Shown in pieces: positions 20,761 to 31,083 of a DNA stretch of 64,000 nt (position 1 is its first letter; each line of letters starts with the position of its first letter). The DNA is taken from contig JBAIAC010000007.1 in assembly GCA_037349315.1 (NCBI GenBank), forward strand, positions 3,348,001 through 3,412,000, given 5' to 3'. The DNA is from Chelydra serpentina. Lineage: Eukaryota; Chordata; Testudines; Chelydridae. Under the pieces are notes generated by a model, which saw only the letters and a program-made list of their open reading frames with translations, had not been told where the DNA came from and ran no database searches. A program made the position numbers and the translations under genes.

Positions 20761-21266
20761 GTGAAAATGAGCAAGTGGGTGGGGGAGAGCGAGCGAGGGG
20801 GGGGGGTGGAGTGAGTGGGGGCAGGGCCTCGGGGAAGGGGCGGGGCAAGGGCGGGGCCTCAGAGAAGGGGCGGGGCAACTGTGTTCAGTTTTCTGCAATT
20901 AGAAAGTTGGCAACCCTAGCACACCTATGAGCAGATTGCACAGGATGCAGGAGAACGGACACCACACTCAGGAAGGAGATATCCGCCGAAATCGCCACCG
21001 CCTGAGGAAAACTGCCAGTATTCAGTGCCATGGCCCTGTACTCATACCCATGGAAACAGGGGGCGAAATGTTATTGTTTCGTGCAACCGCGCAATTCCCT
21101 TCTAATTTTCCTGGCCCCCTCACCCCTTGTGGGCCATACTCCCCATAGCTAGGGCTGCAGAGTCGTGCTGTGCAGAAGTGCTCTGAAGCGTCTTGTTTAA
21201 AACTCTAGGGGAGCAAGGGAAGGGAGTTCTGAAACCGAACGTTTGCTGGCCGTTGTGACTGCAAAT

Positions 21267-21570
21267 CATAGGCGCCGACTTCGTGGGTGTTCCGGGGCTG
21301 GAGCACCCACGGAGAAAAATTGGTGGGTGCTCTGCACCCACCGGCAACTCCCTGCCCGCCCCGGACCCGCGGCAAACTTACCGGCACCGGGAGACGTTGC
21401 GGGGCCCCGCCCCCGATGCTGGGCAACGTCGCGTCGGCGTCGGGGGCGGGGCCCCGCAACGTCACCCGGCGTCGGGGGCGGGGCCCCGCAACGTCACCCG
21501 GTGTCGGGGGGGGCCCCGCCCGACGCCGAGTGACGGCACCCACGGGCGGAACCGGAAGTCCGCGCCTGTG
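21267..21570. mobile_element. hAT-type MITE with cataggcgcc ends
   Basis: Starts cataggcgccgactt and ends aagtccgcgcctgtg. The 8-bp duplication ctgcaaat is perfect (21259-21266 and 21571-21578). The interior is GC-rich with three copies of 'ggggccccgcaacgtc'-type units. Same family as 43663-44442. Confidence 0.85.
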
Positions 21571-21956
21571 CTGCAAATACAATGACCCCTCTGTGTGTTT
21601 TATCTGTAGCTGCTGCCATTGCAGTCTTGAGGGGCAGCTATAACCGTCAGGATGTTTTTTCACTGAGATCCAACCTTCTGAGTAATCAATGCCAGGGGCC
21701 CTTCGTTCTACCAAAAGCCCATTCCGCTGTCGTTCTGCACCTGCTCAGCCAGGAGTTGACTCTTTCCTTGGTGCTGTCGAGGTGGCTGGCGTACAGTTTC
21801 ATGAGGCTGGGAAGCAAGGGGTAGACTGGGTCCCCCAGGATCACTGTGGGTATTTCGACATTGCCAATGGTAATTCAGTGGTCAGGAAAGAAAGTCCCTG
21901 CTTGTAGCTTTCTGAACAGTCCAGTGCTCTTAAAGATGGAATATGCAGGGTAGTTG

Positions 21957-22320
21957 TACCCATGTCGGTCCCAGGATATTAGAGAGTCACGGTGGGTGAG
22001 GTAATATCTTTTATTGGACTAACTTCAGTTTGTGAGAGAGACACGCTTTCGAGCCACAGAGAGCTCTTCTTCGGGTCTGGGAAAGAGACTCTGAGCATCA
22101 CAGCTAAATGCAAGGTGGGAACAGATTGTTTAGCATAAGTCGTTAGCACAGAGAATATGCTGAACAATCTGTTCCCATCTTGCATTTAGCTGTGACACTT
22201 GGCGTTCCTTTCCCACACCTGAAGAAGAGCTCTGGGTAAGCTTGACAACGTGTCTCTCTCACCAGCAGAAGTCGGTCCAATAAAAAATATTACCTCACCC
22301 ACCTCTAAAGGTGTGAGTGT
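21957..22320. mobile_element. foldback MITE inside the Harbinger transposase
   Basis: The left arm (21991-22130: gtgaggtaatatcttttattgg, gagagagacacgctttcgag, agctaaatgcaaggtgggaa) is repeated in inverse at 22165-22316 (ttcccatcttgcatttagct, gaagaagagctc, ccaataaaaaatattacctcac). The left end also has 'cggtcccaggatattagag', shared with 18455-18615. Confidence 0.75.
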
Positions 22321-22467
22321 CATGCACTGTCCCTGACCAGCCAATATTGATTTTGGTGAAGTGTCCCCAGTAATCCAATGCTTGCATAACCATAGAAAAG
22401 TTGCCCTTTTTGTTGATGTGCTCAGTGGTGCTAAAATAGGATATAATAGAGTCCTCAGTGGGTTAGG

Positions 22468-22994
22468 TGGCCTAGTGGTTAGTACACTTATCGCCACCTC
22501 CCTGTGGGTAGGTCTTGTGGCCCAGGCCCTCTTTTAATCAGAGGTGGGCAAGAGGCTTGGGTCGCTCTGGTCATAGGTCAGTGGTAGGGGAGCCCGGGCC
22601 CACCCACTCCACCAGGCTCTGACCCAGGGCACTAGGAGGGTCAACAGTGCCTGGCCCCCAAAGGTGCCCTGTGAGTTACCCTCCCCGGGTCACTGTCACT
22701 TTCCTCTCCCAGCTTCCAGTTCAACATAAAGAGAAAAAGAAAGGGGAACCAAACTGCCAGCCCCAAGCAGGCTCAGCAGAGTCATATCCCCTCGGGGAGG
22801 CTTCTCTGGAGCCCTTACCAGGCACCTTCAGGGTCGAGCTGTTCTCCTCCCCGCTTCTGAGCCGGGTTGCTCCCTTTTCAACCCTTCCTCCAATTGGAGC
22901 ATGCTCTGCGGGGCTGGAGGGGCGGAGCTACCTAGGCCCAGTACTGTCCTTTAACCTCTTCTGGCCCAGTGTGGGGTTTGTACACCCCATCACA
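22468..22994. mobile_element. solo LTR inside the Harbinger transposase
   Basis: It starts tggcctagtgg and ends ccccatcaca, bracketed by the 4-bp duplication tagg (22464-22467 and 22995-22998). The transposase frame resumes on either side. Its 'agcccgggcccaccc' block is shared with the LTR at 3866. No internal coding region. Confidence 0.6.
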
Positions 22995-24000
22995 TAGGCA
23001 TGTTCATGCCATCTATCACCCCCACCAAAGTTCGGGCAGCCCATTGCTGCGAATCCATCCACCATGTCCTGCACAGTACTGAGAGCCACAGTCCTCCATA
23101 GCAGGAGTCGATGAACGACCCTGCACACTTGCGTGACAACAGCTCCTACAGTGGATTTTCTAGCTCCAAAATCATTTCCCACTGACCGGTAGCATCCGGT
23201 GTTGCAAGCGTCCACAATGCGATCGCCACTCACTTCTCTGCCGCTAGTACAGCTCTGATTTTGGTGTTGCTGGGCTGGAGGGGTGGGGTGAGCTAAGCAC
23301 ATAGATCAAGGACCATGGCCTTTTGCATGGAAAAGTTCTGCATCGTCCCAAACCTGCAGTATGATGAGATCCCACCAGTCAGTGCTTGGTTCTCAGGCCC
23401 AGAAGCAGCGCTCCACCATCTGCAGCTGCTCCATGAACACCACCATCAACCTTGAATTGGTTTTTGCTGGAGCCCACAGCAATCTGTCCTCCTCTAAATC
23501 ATCATATCTCCTGCTGCTGCATTTCTTCTTATGGCTCTTCAAATACCGTTGGATCGTGTGTCCAGTGTTTACCACAATAGGGCAGAGCTGTGCAGGCTCC
23601 ATGCTTCTGTCAGAGATGGCAGACAGCAAAATGTGCCACACGGGTTTGTGGGTTTTTTTAAAAAAGCACAAAAATTATGGGATGTGGATGACATTATGAG
23701 ATGGAGAAAGTTGCGTGATGATAGCTTGATCACTGGCTCCGACTCACTCCTGCATTACTCGTTTCTGCCCCACTATGCATTGCCAAAATTTCCCAAGAGG
23801 CATTGTGCAGGATGATGGTGAGTTGCACACTGTGATACCAACCCATGGTGCCCTGCAGTGGGTATTGACACTGCTGAGTACTATTGACACCGATGCAAGG
23901 AGTCAAGTATGTACATGCACGAGCAATATGCTAACGGCAGCGGCTTTACGCGGACATGACTTGCATTAACCAACGTCTGTAGTGTAGACATAGTCATAGG

Positions 24001-25489
24001 CCCTGATCCCTGAAGATATTTAGGCTCCTAACTTCCACTGATTTTAATGGAAGTTAGGAGCCAAAATACCTATGTGTATCTGGGTCTAAGAGCCAACCAG
24101 CCCCACCCTCTGGGTCAACTGTGCCTTGCGTCCACTCTCAGGTGGAATTAGTCCATGGCCCGTAATGTGCTGCCTCACCTGTTAAAAATGGGCCAGATGT
24201 AAGCTGTGGGTGTCGCTCCTTCAGTGTGTCCCTTCCTCTCTGAAGGCCACCATTTCAGCAGTGCTCCTGCACCCCCTTTGATGTAGCCTACTTCTCCTTG
24301 GCCCCACTCAGTTCTCCTGCTCCTCTCCCTGGCCCACCTTCCAGATCCCCTCACTGTCCAGATGTCTGTTTCCCTCTTCCCCCTGGGAACCTACTGACTT
24401 CTAGCTCCCTATGGCCTTCCCTCCAGCTCCTTCTATGTCCAGTGACCTCTCAAGCATCCTTCCTCATCTGTCCCTCCCCTCCACTTGCAGTTGCCACTCT
24501 GTGTCAGCTGTCAGCTTCGTTTTCCACCTGATCTAACCTCTCTTCCGCCACTTCCTACTTCCTCCACCTTCCAACTGCAGCTTTGCAGAGTTACACCCAC
24601 TCCTTTGGCTCACAGGCTGTTCCTCCACCACCCACCACTGCCTCCCACCCCATCTGCCTCCCAGCTGCCATTCCAGAGCCCCTCCCCATGTGGAATGATA
24701 GGAAAACACAAGCCATGGGGGACAGTAAAAGATCCCTTCTGTATGCTATGATGTTTAGGACCAAGCCTTGGGTTGTCCTACATTAACCCCCTTATTTGAT
24801 CCTCCCAGTAGCCATCATTTTCTCTAACGGCTCCAAACGTCTTCACCTCCTGGACCTGCCTGGTACTCCAGAAAGCCCAACGTCATCAGGGGCCAAGGGC
24901 ATGTGGGGATTTGCACTGCCGTGCTTTTGAAACGAGAATGCATTAGCCAGCCGGTTCCCAATATATCTGGTTTGTAAATCTTGCCCTGAAACTGATATCT
25001 GAAGGGAGAGAGCGGAGACCAGAAGCTCACCCCAAATGCATGATCTTCCCTGTTTAGGGGTGTCTGGTTATTACCAACATAACTCAGGTGGGGCCTGCAT
25101 TATTCCCTCCCACTGTGTAGAACTTGGGAAGACTGCTGTCTTAACAATCAGTGGTGTGATTACTACTGCTGTCCACTAGATGGTGTTTTCCTCTAACAGC
25201 ATCCGGGGAGTTGATTTGGAGATTATATTTTGGAGTTTTTTTAGAATACTGTTAATTTTGTGTGTGAATTTGCTGCTCATCAAAGGTGCTGGACCAACAT
25301 CGGTGGAGATGGAAGTTCTCCATTTATCCCCAGAACAGCTACAGGCATACCAATTTAAATTCGCCCCCAGCCTGTTCCTGATGGGGGGAACTGGTGCTAG
25401 GGACCAGACGAAATCCACGCCCACGCTAGAAACGTTCGGCAGGAAAGCAATGTCAGTTAGGGATGGGAGCTCTGTGACATTTCTATGCT
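24001..25489. other. intergenic, one perfect hairpin, no gene seen
   Basis: A 15-bp perfect stem (24023-24037 with 24048-24062, ggctcctaacttcca and its complement, 10-nt loop) lies at the left. 24240-24700 is C/T-rich on the plus strand. Open frames are low-complexity. Confidence 0.45.
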
Positions 25490-25662
25490 GACAAAAGCCC
25501 TAGTGTTGACACAGCTGGCATAAAAGTGCTTTTCACGTGCCAAACCAGCGTAAACGCTACCAGCAAAAGCACTTTTTTGCTGGTATAAGCTGCACCTATG
25601 CTAGGAAGGTTTTGTTGTTATAGTTATAATGACAAAATTTGTAAGTGGAGGCTAGGCCTAAA
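25490..25662. mobile_element. non-autonomous DNA transposon relic
   Basis: Diverged sister of 18755-18998: 'gctggtataagctgcacc', 'ctaggaaggttttg' and the right end 'gaggctaggcct'. Confidence 0.45.
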
Positions 25663-26524
25663 TCTAGTCTCCTCGCCTTATGGGAAAATCCTACTGCATT
25701 TTAGTTTTTTATAGTGTTGGGTTTTTGTTTGGCTCATCCTGTAGAATTTAACAGAAAATTAAATCCCTGTGGAAGAATTCTGTAGAATGGTTAGAAAGTC
25801 CAATGGGAAGAATCTCATTCCCTACAAAATGACTATCCCACTACTGGTTTTGACTTTGGGCCCTTTTATATTCAGAATGGTTCCCATTCATTCCTCAGCC
25901 TTTCTGCTGAGTTGGCCAACCCGGTTTGCAACAAGTGTCAGTTGTGTTGGCGGTTTTTATGATGCAGACACTCGTGCGTGGGGGGGAAAAGGCTGAAAGC
26001 ACTGAACTCAATGTACCTAGACTATCAAATGGCCTTCGTCGGGAGGCAACTTTTGGTCATTATTGTTACAAGCTGGATTCAAACGAACCCCTACAGATAA
26101 AGGCTGCAGAACCAATTACCACTGCTATAAACTACCCCATCCTCCTGGCTTTGCCCACTACTTTATTTTATGTCATTATCATAACACCAGCTAGGGAAAA
26201 TTTGCACAATCCTTTCACAATGTTTATTTTCATTTGAAATGTATTGGAGTCAGTTTTACAATCGGTATCAATGAAACATGCACCATGTCCCAAACACTCA
26301 GCTGATATTTTGACACCTAAATCACAGCCGAGTGAGACTGAAATTGCTTACGTCGTTGTGATTTCTGCCTGCTCGGCTGAATTCAGGTGGCATGTTACAA
26401 TGTGCGTACGGCTAGTCTCTGTGAAAATATGCTCATTTAATCGTCACACCTTGTCTTCCCTCTCTCCCACCCCTACCCATCTGTTTGTTTTATTCACCTG
26501 GGGTGTCTTGTCATTAACCAGGAT
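25663..26524. other. intergenic, no gene seen
   Basis: Mixed composition. No repeat family or exon recognised. Confidence 0.4.
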
Positions 26525-26640
26525 CGCGAGTTGACTGGGTCAGAGACTGTCTCTTTGCTACATGTTTATACGGTGCCTAGCACAATGGGGCCCTGCATTG
26601 TGATTGGAGCCTCTCAGTTCTATTATGTTATACATAATTA
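26525..26640 (+). repeat. ancient SINE/L2-type 3' tail
   Basis: 'agagactgtctctttgct', 'acggtgcctagcacaatggg' and 'ccctgcattgtgattggagcc' match the tail seen at 15370-15510. Confidence 0.5.
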
Positions 26641-28249
26641 ATGATTGTATAAATCGTCTATGCATACAAAATATTAAGTTCATGTTTCATTTAAAAAAAT
26701 ATATTTGCATATGATTGAAATATAGCGGGTCATTATTATTATTTATTGGTATTATCATAGTGCCTGGCTCTTGGTTACACGGGTGTTCATCTGGCATAGA
26801 ATCACTGCAGTCATTGGAATTACTTTGAATTTACACTAGTGTAGCCTGACCCATTCGCATTTGTGAAATTTCACAGTTATTTTAATACCCATCTAAAAAC
26901 AACAATGCTGCATGGGACTGGTTAATTTCCACAGGCACTCTGGTCTCCTACACCAAACTATTTTGATCTCATTCACTTTTTTTTTTCCGTACGTGCCACC
27001 CAAATTGTTGATTTGTATCACCATCAACAACTCATTGCACATCCTGGAAAGAATCATTTTACTGCACCGAGGAGTCAGCCCAGGCCACAGGGAATGTGTA
27101 CTTTGCAGAATGGTTTCCACCTAGATAGTGGCAAGTTCTCCCTGCTTCATTCAAGTGGCTTAATCCACAGAGATGCTCCAAGCCAATGTGCTTGCACTGC
27201 AATGCTTTGGGACATCCTTATATGAGCATTTTCCACATTCACCCCCCTCCCCTCCGTCCCCTTGTATTTGCTGATAATGGTAGGTGGCGGTGATATTCCC
27301 TTTTTCGTTTTCCCTTGTGCATTGCTGTTACAGGCTTGCAGAGAATACACTCTATGTGACTCTCATGCAAAGCTCCTGCTTACACTTGGTACATTGTTTC
27401 TCAGGCTGCAAGCTCTAGGCATTGCTTGGTTGATTTTTTTTTTTTTTTGAATGAGTATCCAATGGCTCATTGTACCATGTGACTAGCCATCCAAAGAGGC
27501 TTTGCGGCAGCAACAGTGTGGAGCCCCGCCTGCCCCATCCACAACCCCGCAGGCCTGCTTTCTGAACCCAGTGGAGATGCACTGGTGTAAAGGAGGGTGG
27601 ATTTTTAACCCACTCCCTCTAGCAAGAGAGGTGAGGCTTCCTCTCCCAGCCACCCAGAAAGCTTCCCTGAGTCACTTTAAAGGGCAGTCAAAGGTCTTTA
27701 CAGACCAGCTTTGTTACTTAGGAGGAAGAAAGAACGTTTTTCCTCCACTCCCTGGTCAGTGGTCCATTGACAAGTGCTGCAATCTGTAACACACACACAC
27801 ACACACACACACACTGGCATGAAAGGAGAGCTCATTCACAGTCGATATTTGCAATAAACTCTTATTTAAAAAGTCCTAGAGAATCTACAATCATGGTCCA
27901 AACATGGGCTTCCTATCCTCCTACTGCAGGGTTCTGAAGGATTGCTGATGAGCGCCACCAACCTCTGTTCTGCACTTGTGCACACTCAATTCGATTCACA
28001 GAAAGATTGTGGTGCAAAGGGAAAAGTTCTTAGCCTGTGGCAACATTTGCACCAACACGCATCCAGGGGTGCAAAGGGGAATCCCTGTCCAGTGGTGGTG
28101 TTTGCCCCATTTTACAGACACATGCAAACACACCTGCAGAACGGTGGAAAGGAAAGCTTTGCCAATTGCAGTAGTTGGAAAACATAAATATATTGTGCAA
28201 GGAAAAGCTCAGGTGATTGGGAGTACAGTATTTACAACATACACACAGT
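26641..28249. other. intergenic, (CA)n at 27789-27814, no gene seen
   Basis: A 26-bp CA run lies at 27789-27814. Open frames up to about 95 codons lack domains. This is the immediate upstream flank of the minisatellite and CpG island. Confidence 0.45.
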
Positions 28250-28940
28250 GGGTGTGAAGCTCAGCTGGTGGTGTATTTGCAGCGCACACACTCACACACA
28301 CACAGTGGGGTGTGAAGCTTTGATAGGGTGTATTTGCAGCACACCCCCCCACCCGCCCAGGGTTTGAAGGGAAGTCCCAGTGGGGCGTATTTGCAGCACA
28401 CACACATACAGCGAGTTTGAAGCCACACTGGGGTGTATTTGCAGCAGCACACATAAGTGTGAAACCCTGCTGGGTGTATTTGCAGCGCACACACACTACG
28501 AGCGTGAAGTCTGGTGGGTTGTATTTCCAGCATACACGGACACACACACACAGTGAGTGTGAAGACCCACTGGGGTGTATTTGCAGCACACAAGCACGTA
28601 CACACAGGGTGTGAAATCCCACTGCGGTGTATTTGCAGCACACACACTGGGTGTGAAGCCCACAGGGTTTATTTGCAGGACACACACACACACACACACA
28701 CACAGAGTGTGAAACCCTGCTCGGGTGTACCTGCAGCGCGCACACACACACTGCGTGTGAAACCCTGCTGTAGTGTATTTGCAGCGCGCGCACACACACA
28801 CTGAGTTTGAAGCCCCGCTGGATTGCATTTGCAACACACACACAATGTGAAACACGGATCGGGTGTATTTGCAGCACACACACACACACACACACACTGC
28901 GTGTGAAACACCACTGTAGTGTATTTGCAGCACGCCCCCC
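28250..28940 (+). repeat. CA-rich minisatellite, about 14 units of 39-58 bp
   Basis: Each unit holds gtgtatttgcag, then a (CA)n run, then a gtgtgaagccctgctggg-type segment. The gtatttgcag core or a one- or two-base variant occurs at about 28272, 28330, 28387, 28434, 28474, 28520, 28576, 28628, 28669, 28726, 28776, 28825, 28864 and 28920. The array ends where the CpG island begins. Open frames across it (Cys/Val-rich on the minus strand, His/Thr-rich on the plus strand) are products of the repeat and not proteins. Confidence 0.9.
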
Positions 28941-29117
28941 CCGGGGTGCGGCGGTCTCACACACCCGGCCGGGCAGGGCAGGGAGCGTCGCGACTCGCGG
29001 CGCCCCGTGCCCAGGGTGCTGGGGCCCCGCAGCAGGGGCCGGCCGAGGCGGGCGGGAGGCGGCCGCGAGCCCGGGCTGCCCCGGCCCGGGGGGCGGGGGC
29101 CTCGCGCCGCGAGCCCA

Positions 29118-29139
29118 TGACGTAATGGGTTATGCTAAT
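29118..29139 (+). promoter_or_regulatory. candidate CRE and octamer-like sites
   Basis: TGACGTAA (29118-29125) matches a CREB/ATF-type half palindrome, and ATGCTAAT (29132-29139) differs by one base from the octamer ATGCAAAT. They form an AT-containing island inside very GC-rich DNA. Function is inferred from position only. Confidence 0.4.
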
Positions 29140-29336
29140 GACTCGCATGTGGGGAGCCGGGGCGCGGGGCTCGGCGCGGCTCAGTCTCGCCCAGCCAGGC
29201 GCCCGGCGGCATCGCCCGCTGCCCGCTGCCCGCCATGGCCCGGCCGGGGCGCCGCCAGCCGCAGCCCGCGTGACAGCCGCGGGGCACCTGCCTCCGCCTC
29301 CCGGGCGAGCCGGCGGGCAGCATGGGGGCGAGCCAG
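29140..29336 (+). other. candidate non-coding first exon, splice donor at 29337
   Basis: Sequence gagccag|gtgggt (donor GT at 29337-29338) inside the CpG island is a good donor. A possible acceptor, a T-run followed by cccctgcag, ends at 31027, which would join it to the SAMD4A coding exon. Equally possible is an unspliced 5' UTR. The ATG at 29322 would not be in frame with SAMD4A after that splice. Confidence 0.3.
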
Positions 29337-30250
29337 GTGGGTGCCCGGGCGCGAGGGTGCAGCGGGGGGGGGGCTCGCGCGTTCCCGGGGGGCTGCCCCG
29401 AGGGGCTGCCCCGAGCGCCTCTCGCTGCCGGCACGCGTCTGTGCCCTGCGCCGCGCTAGGCATAGGCGGACCAAGCGATAGCGCGGGGGGGTCTTAATTA
29501 TTGTGTTGCATGTGGGGGGGCTCCCCATAACCTCCCTGCAGTGCGTACAGCCCCCAATGGGCTGGCCCTGGCCCTGCCCGCGTCTCTGCCACCCCCCATG
29601 GGCCGGGGGTAACAGCAGAGGGGGAGTGGAAGAAGCAGCTTTGGGGTGGGGGGTTGCTGAGAGCCATCCTAGGTGAAGCAGAAAAGCCGCAGCAGGAGCC
29701 CAACTTTGGGGGGCGAAGGGGGGGGGGCTCGTGGCTCAGCGCTCATTTGCATTTTGCAACGCGCCCTCGATGCTAAGGGGCCGGGGTCGCCGCTTCGGTC
29801 CCAAGGCGATGCCTGGACTGTGGAAAATGCGTCTGTAAAACCGGGCTGATTTCATGGGCGCTTCGGTAGGACAGAGCGAGGGGGAGATCCCCCTTCCCCC
29901 CCGCCCGCCAGAGCAGTGGCTCGGGGAAGACATTTGCGGGGGAGGGGGTTTGATAATTTTTTTAGCAGCCTAAAAAGGGAGGGAGGGGGGGGGGACCCGA
30001 AGACTCCCTGGGCTGGCCTGCGCCTGCCGGGCTGTGGGATGAAGTCGGGGGTGGGTAGAGTTTATTTTTGTCTCGCGCTGCTGCTGCTTAGGGCCTCCAT
30101 CCAAAGGGGCTGGCTTGAGATGCTTGATTGCTGTAGATGGAGCTGCAGCGACTCGGCTGCTTCCCGGGGAGGAGGCGGCGGAGAGGAAGGCACCAGGGCT
30201 GCTCCTGCTTTGCATTAGCGCTTTATAGCCGCAGTGTAAGTTTTCTTGTG

Positions 30251-31083
30251 CACGAACGGTCTGTTGCAGCAGTTGCCGTTTAAAGCAGGTAGGTCCCCAA
30301 AGAGCCTGCCCAGCACTAGGAGCCTTTTACGGCAGCAACAGGGAGCTCCCTCCTGGAGGAGGGAGGTTTCTTTAAACCATTAGCTGCAAAGCCTGCATCT
30401 CTCAGTTGCTGTGTATGGGGGCTGAATTTGTAGAGGTTCGGTGTCTTCCTCCCTCCCCCTTTCTTCCTAGCCTTCCCTCCCCCTTATCCTTCCCTATGTT
30501 GACCTGAAATTTCCTTCGGGTACGTTAGGAAGCGGGCTCTGCTGCTGTCATGCTGAATCATAGCGTTTCCTTGCAAAGTGTGTCATCATCAGCAGCAATT
30601 CTTTTCTCTTTCCAGTTGTGAACATTTGCTTTGGGAGGAATGCGGGTGTGGATGGTCCGGATTGCCACCCAGGGGAGGAGAGAGCTGGAGACGCTAGGCT
30701 AAAATAACCTGAGGGGGAAGAAGAAGAAGCTATACACCCACTCCTGTGCCTTGTTGAGATTTACATATATATATGTGTGTGTGTGTGTATATATATAATA
30801 TACAATTTCCCCTCCCTATTTTCCTGTGCCACTTTTGTGTCATCATCTCTGGGGAATTTAACAAGAAGCCACCAGGACACTGAACTGAAGATAGAAAGAG
30901 GAGAAGAGAAACCAGACCCACATCTGAGCTGACGGCTGTGTCCAAAAATCCATCTGATTTAATAAATAAAATTGTGAGACAGACACAGGGAAAAAAACTT
31001 TGGAGGGAATTTTTTTTTCCCCTGCAGAGGTTTTTTTTTTTTTTTTTTTTTTCCTCCTTTCCATTCCCTACCCCAATCTAATC
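30251..31083 (+). other. probable SAMD4A 5' UTR or short 5' intron
   Basis: Contains a TA/GT microsatellite (30763-30802) and a T-run of 22 at 31031-31052 just before the start codon. A pyrimidine tract ending cccctgcag (31011-31027) could be a splice acceptor. Which parts are transcribed as mature 5' UTR cannot be told by eye. Confidence 0.5.

Larger units (their letters stand above)
19873..20918. mobile_element. DNA transposon with tagggttgcc ends and GC-rich repeats
   Basis: Terminal inverted repeats are tagggttgcca (19873-19883) and tggcaaccct(a) (20908-20918). The interior has a long foldback at 20030-20216 and a C-rich minisatellite at 20260-20760 built on 'cagagccccctcctgcacccc'-type units. 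No transposase is seen. The duplication is not clean (gtacacgcct against gcacacctat), so a hAT origin is likely but unproven. Open frames inside are repeat artefacts. Confidence 0.65.
19690..21060 (+). pseudogene. Harbinger Myb/SANT-like DNA-binding gene, disrupted
   Basis: The first part reads AAAWSRQEVLDL, matching the W-x3-E-x-x-x-L start of the trihelix/SANT proteins encoded by Harbinger transposons. The frame is cut at 19872 by a 1-kb element. It resumes after 20919 with YEQIAQ, then a frame shift, then MQENGH, which match the next helices of such proteins. In autonomous elements this protein binds the terminal sequences and helps import the transposase. This copy cannot make it, because of the insertion and frameshifts. 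The limits are approximate. Confidence 0.55.
21690..23690 (-). pseudogene. PIF/Harbinger transposase, disrupted
   Basis: Read on the minus strand from about 23690: an N-terminal part with IQRYLKSHKKKC and MEQLQMVERCFW, then YRSVGNDFGARKSTV (helix-turn-helix-like), then GFAAMGCPNFGG. A one-base shift there is followed by VIDGM, the first catalytic Asp. At 22994-22468 an LTR interrupts. The frame resumes at about 22445 with the second Asp in VHDTHT (about 22320). A foldback element interrupts at 22320-21957. The end of the gene (21955-21690) reads ILGDPVYPLLP and AEWAFGR, the latter holding the catalytic Glu. All three acidic residues survive, but the gene is split by two insertions and frameshifts and must be inactive. 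Confidence 0.75.
19120..23992. mobile_element. PIF/Harbinger transposon, shattered by nested insertions
   Basis: The left end 'tggtctacactacaaagttagg' (itself interrupted at 19132-19336) and the right end 'agtgtagacatagtc' form an inverted pair. Between them lie a Myb/SANT-like reading frame on the plus strand and a Harbinger-type transposase on the minus strand, the usual two-gene, convergent layout of these elements. Later insertions at 19132-19336, 19873-20918, 21267-21570, about 21957-22320 and 22468-22994 break both genes. Without them the element is about 2.4 kb. The terminal 3-bp duplication was not resolved. Confidence 0.7.
28930..30250 (+). promoter_or_regulatory. CpG island, probable SAMD4A promoter region
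   Basis: The region 28930-29480 is very rich in C, G and CpG, and a second GC-rich part continues to about 30230. The flanks are not. It lies 0.8-2.2 kb before the recognised SAMD4A coding exon and in the right orientation. No TATA box is clear. A CRE-like TGACGTAA is at 29118-29125 and an octamer-like ATGCTAAT at 29132-29139. The start site is probably within or just after 29140-29300. Open frames here are GC artefacts. Confidence 0.75.

Noticed and set aside
22475..22492. tRNA-like box A (ggcctagtggttagtacac)
   Set aside because: No box B at the right distance and no cloverleaf; it is inside an LTR.
28250..28940. Regularly spaced repeats resembling a CRISPR array
   Set aside because: Eukaryotic minisatellite: spacers are not unique, unit length drifts, and there are no cas genes.
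28209..28964. 251-codon Cys/Val-rich minus-strand open frame
   Set aside because: It is a translation of the minisatellite (VCVCVC from CA runs, repeated ANT-like segments from the unit core). No start context or splice signals.
28807..29481. 224-codon Arg/Ala/Gly-rich plus-strand frame in the CpG island
   Set aside because: High GC removes stop codons; the frame begins in the minisatellite and has no family motif.
31000..31083. N-terminal extension of SAMD4A with poly-Phe
   Set aside because: The codon at 31000 is TTG and the Phe run is the T-tract of the leader or acceptor. The conserved start is ATG 31084.
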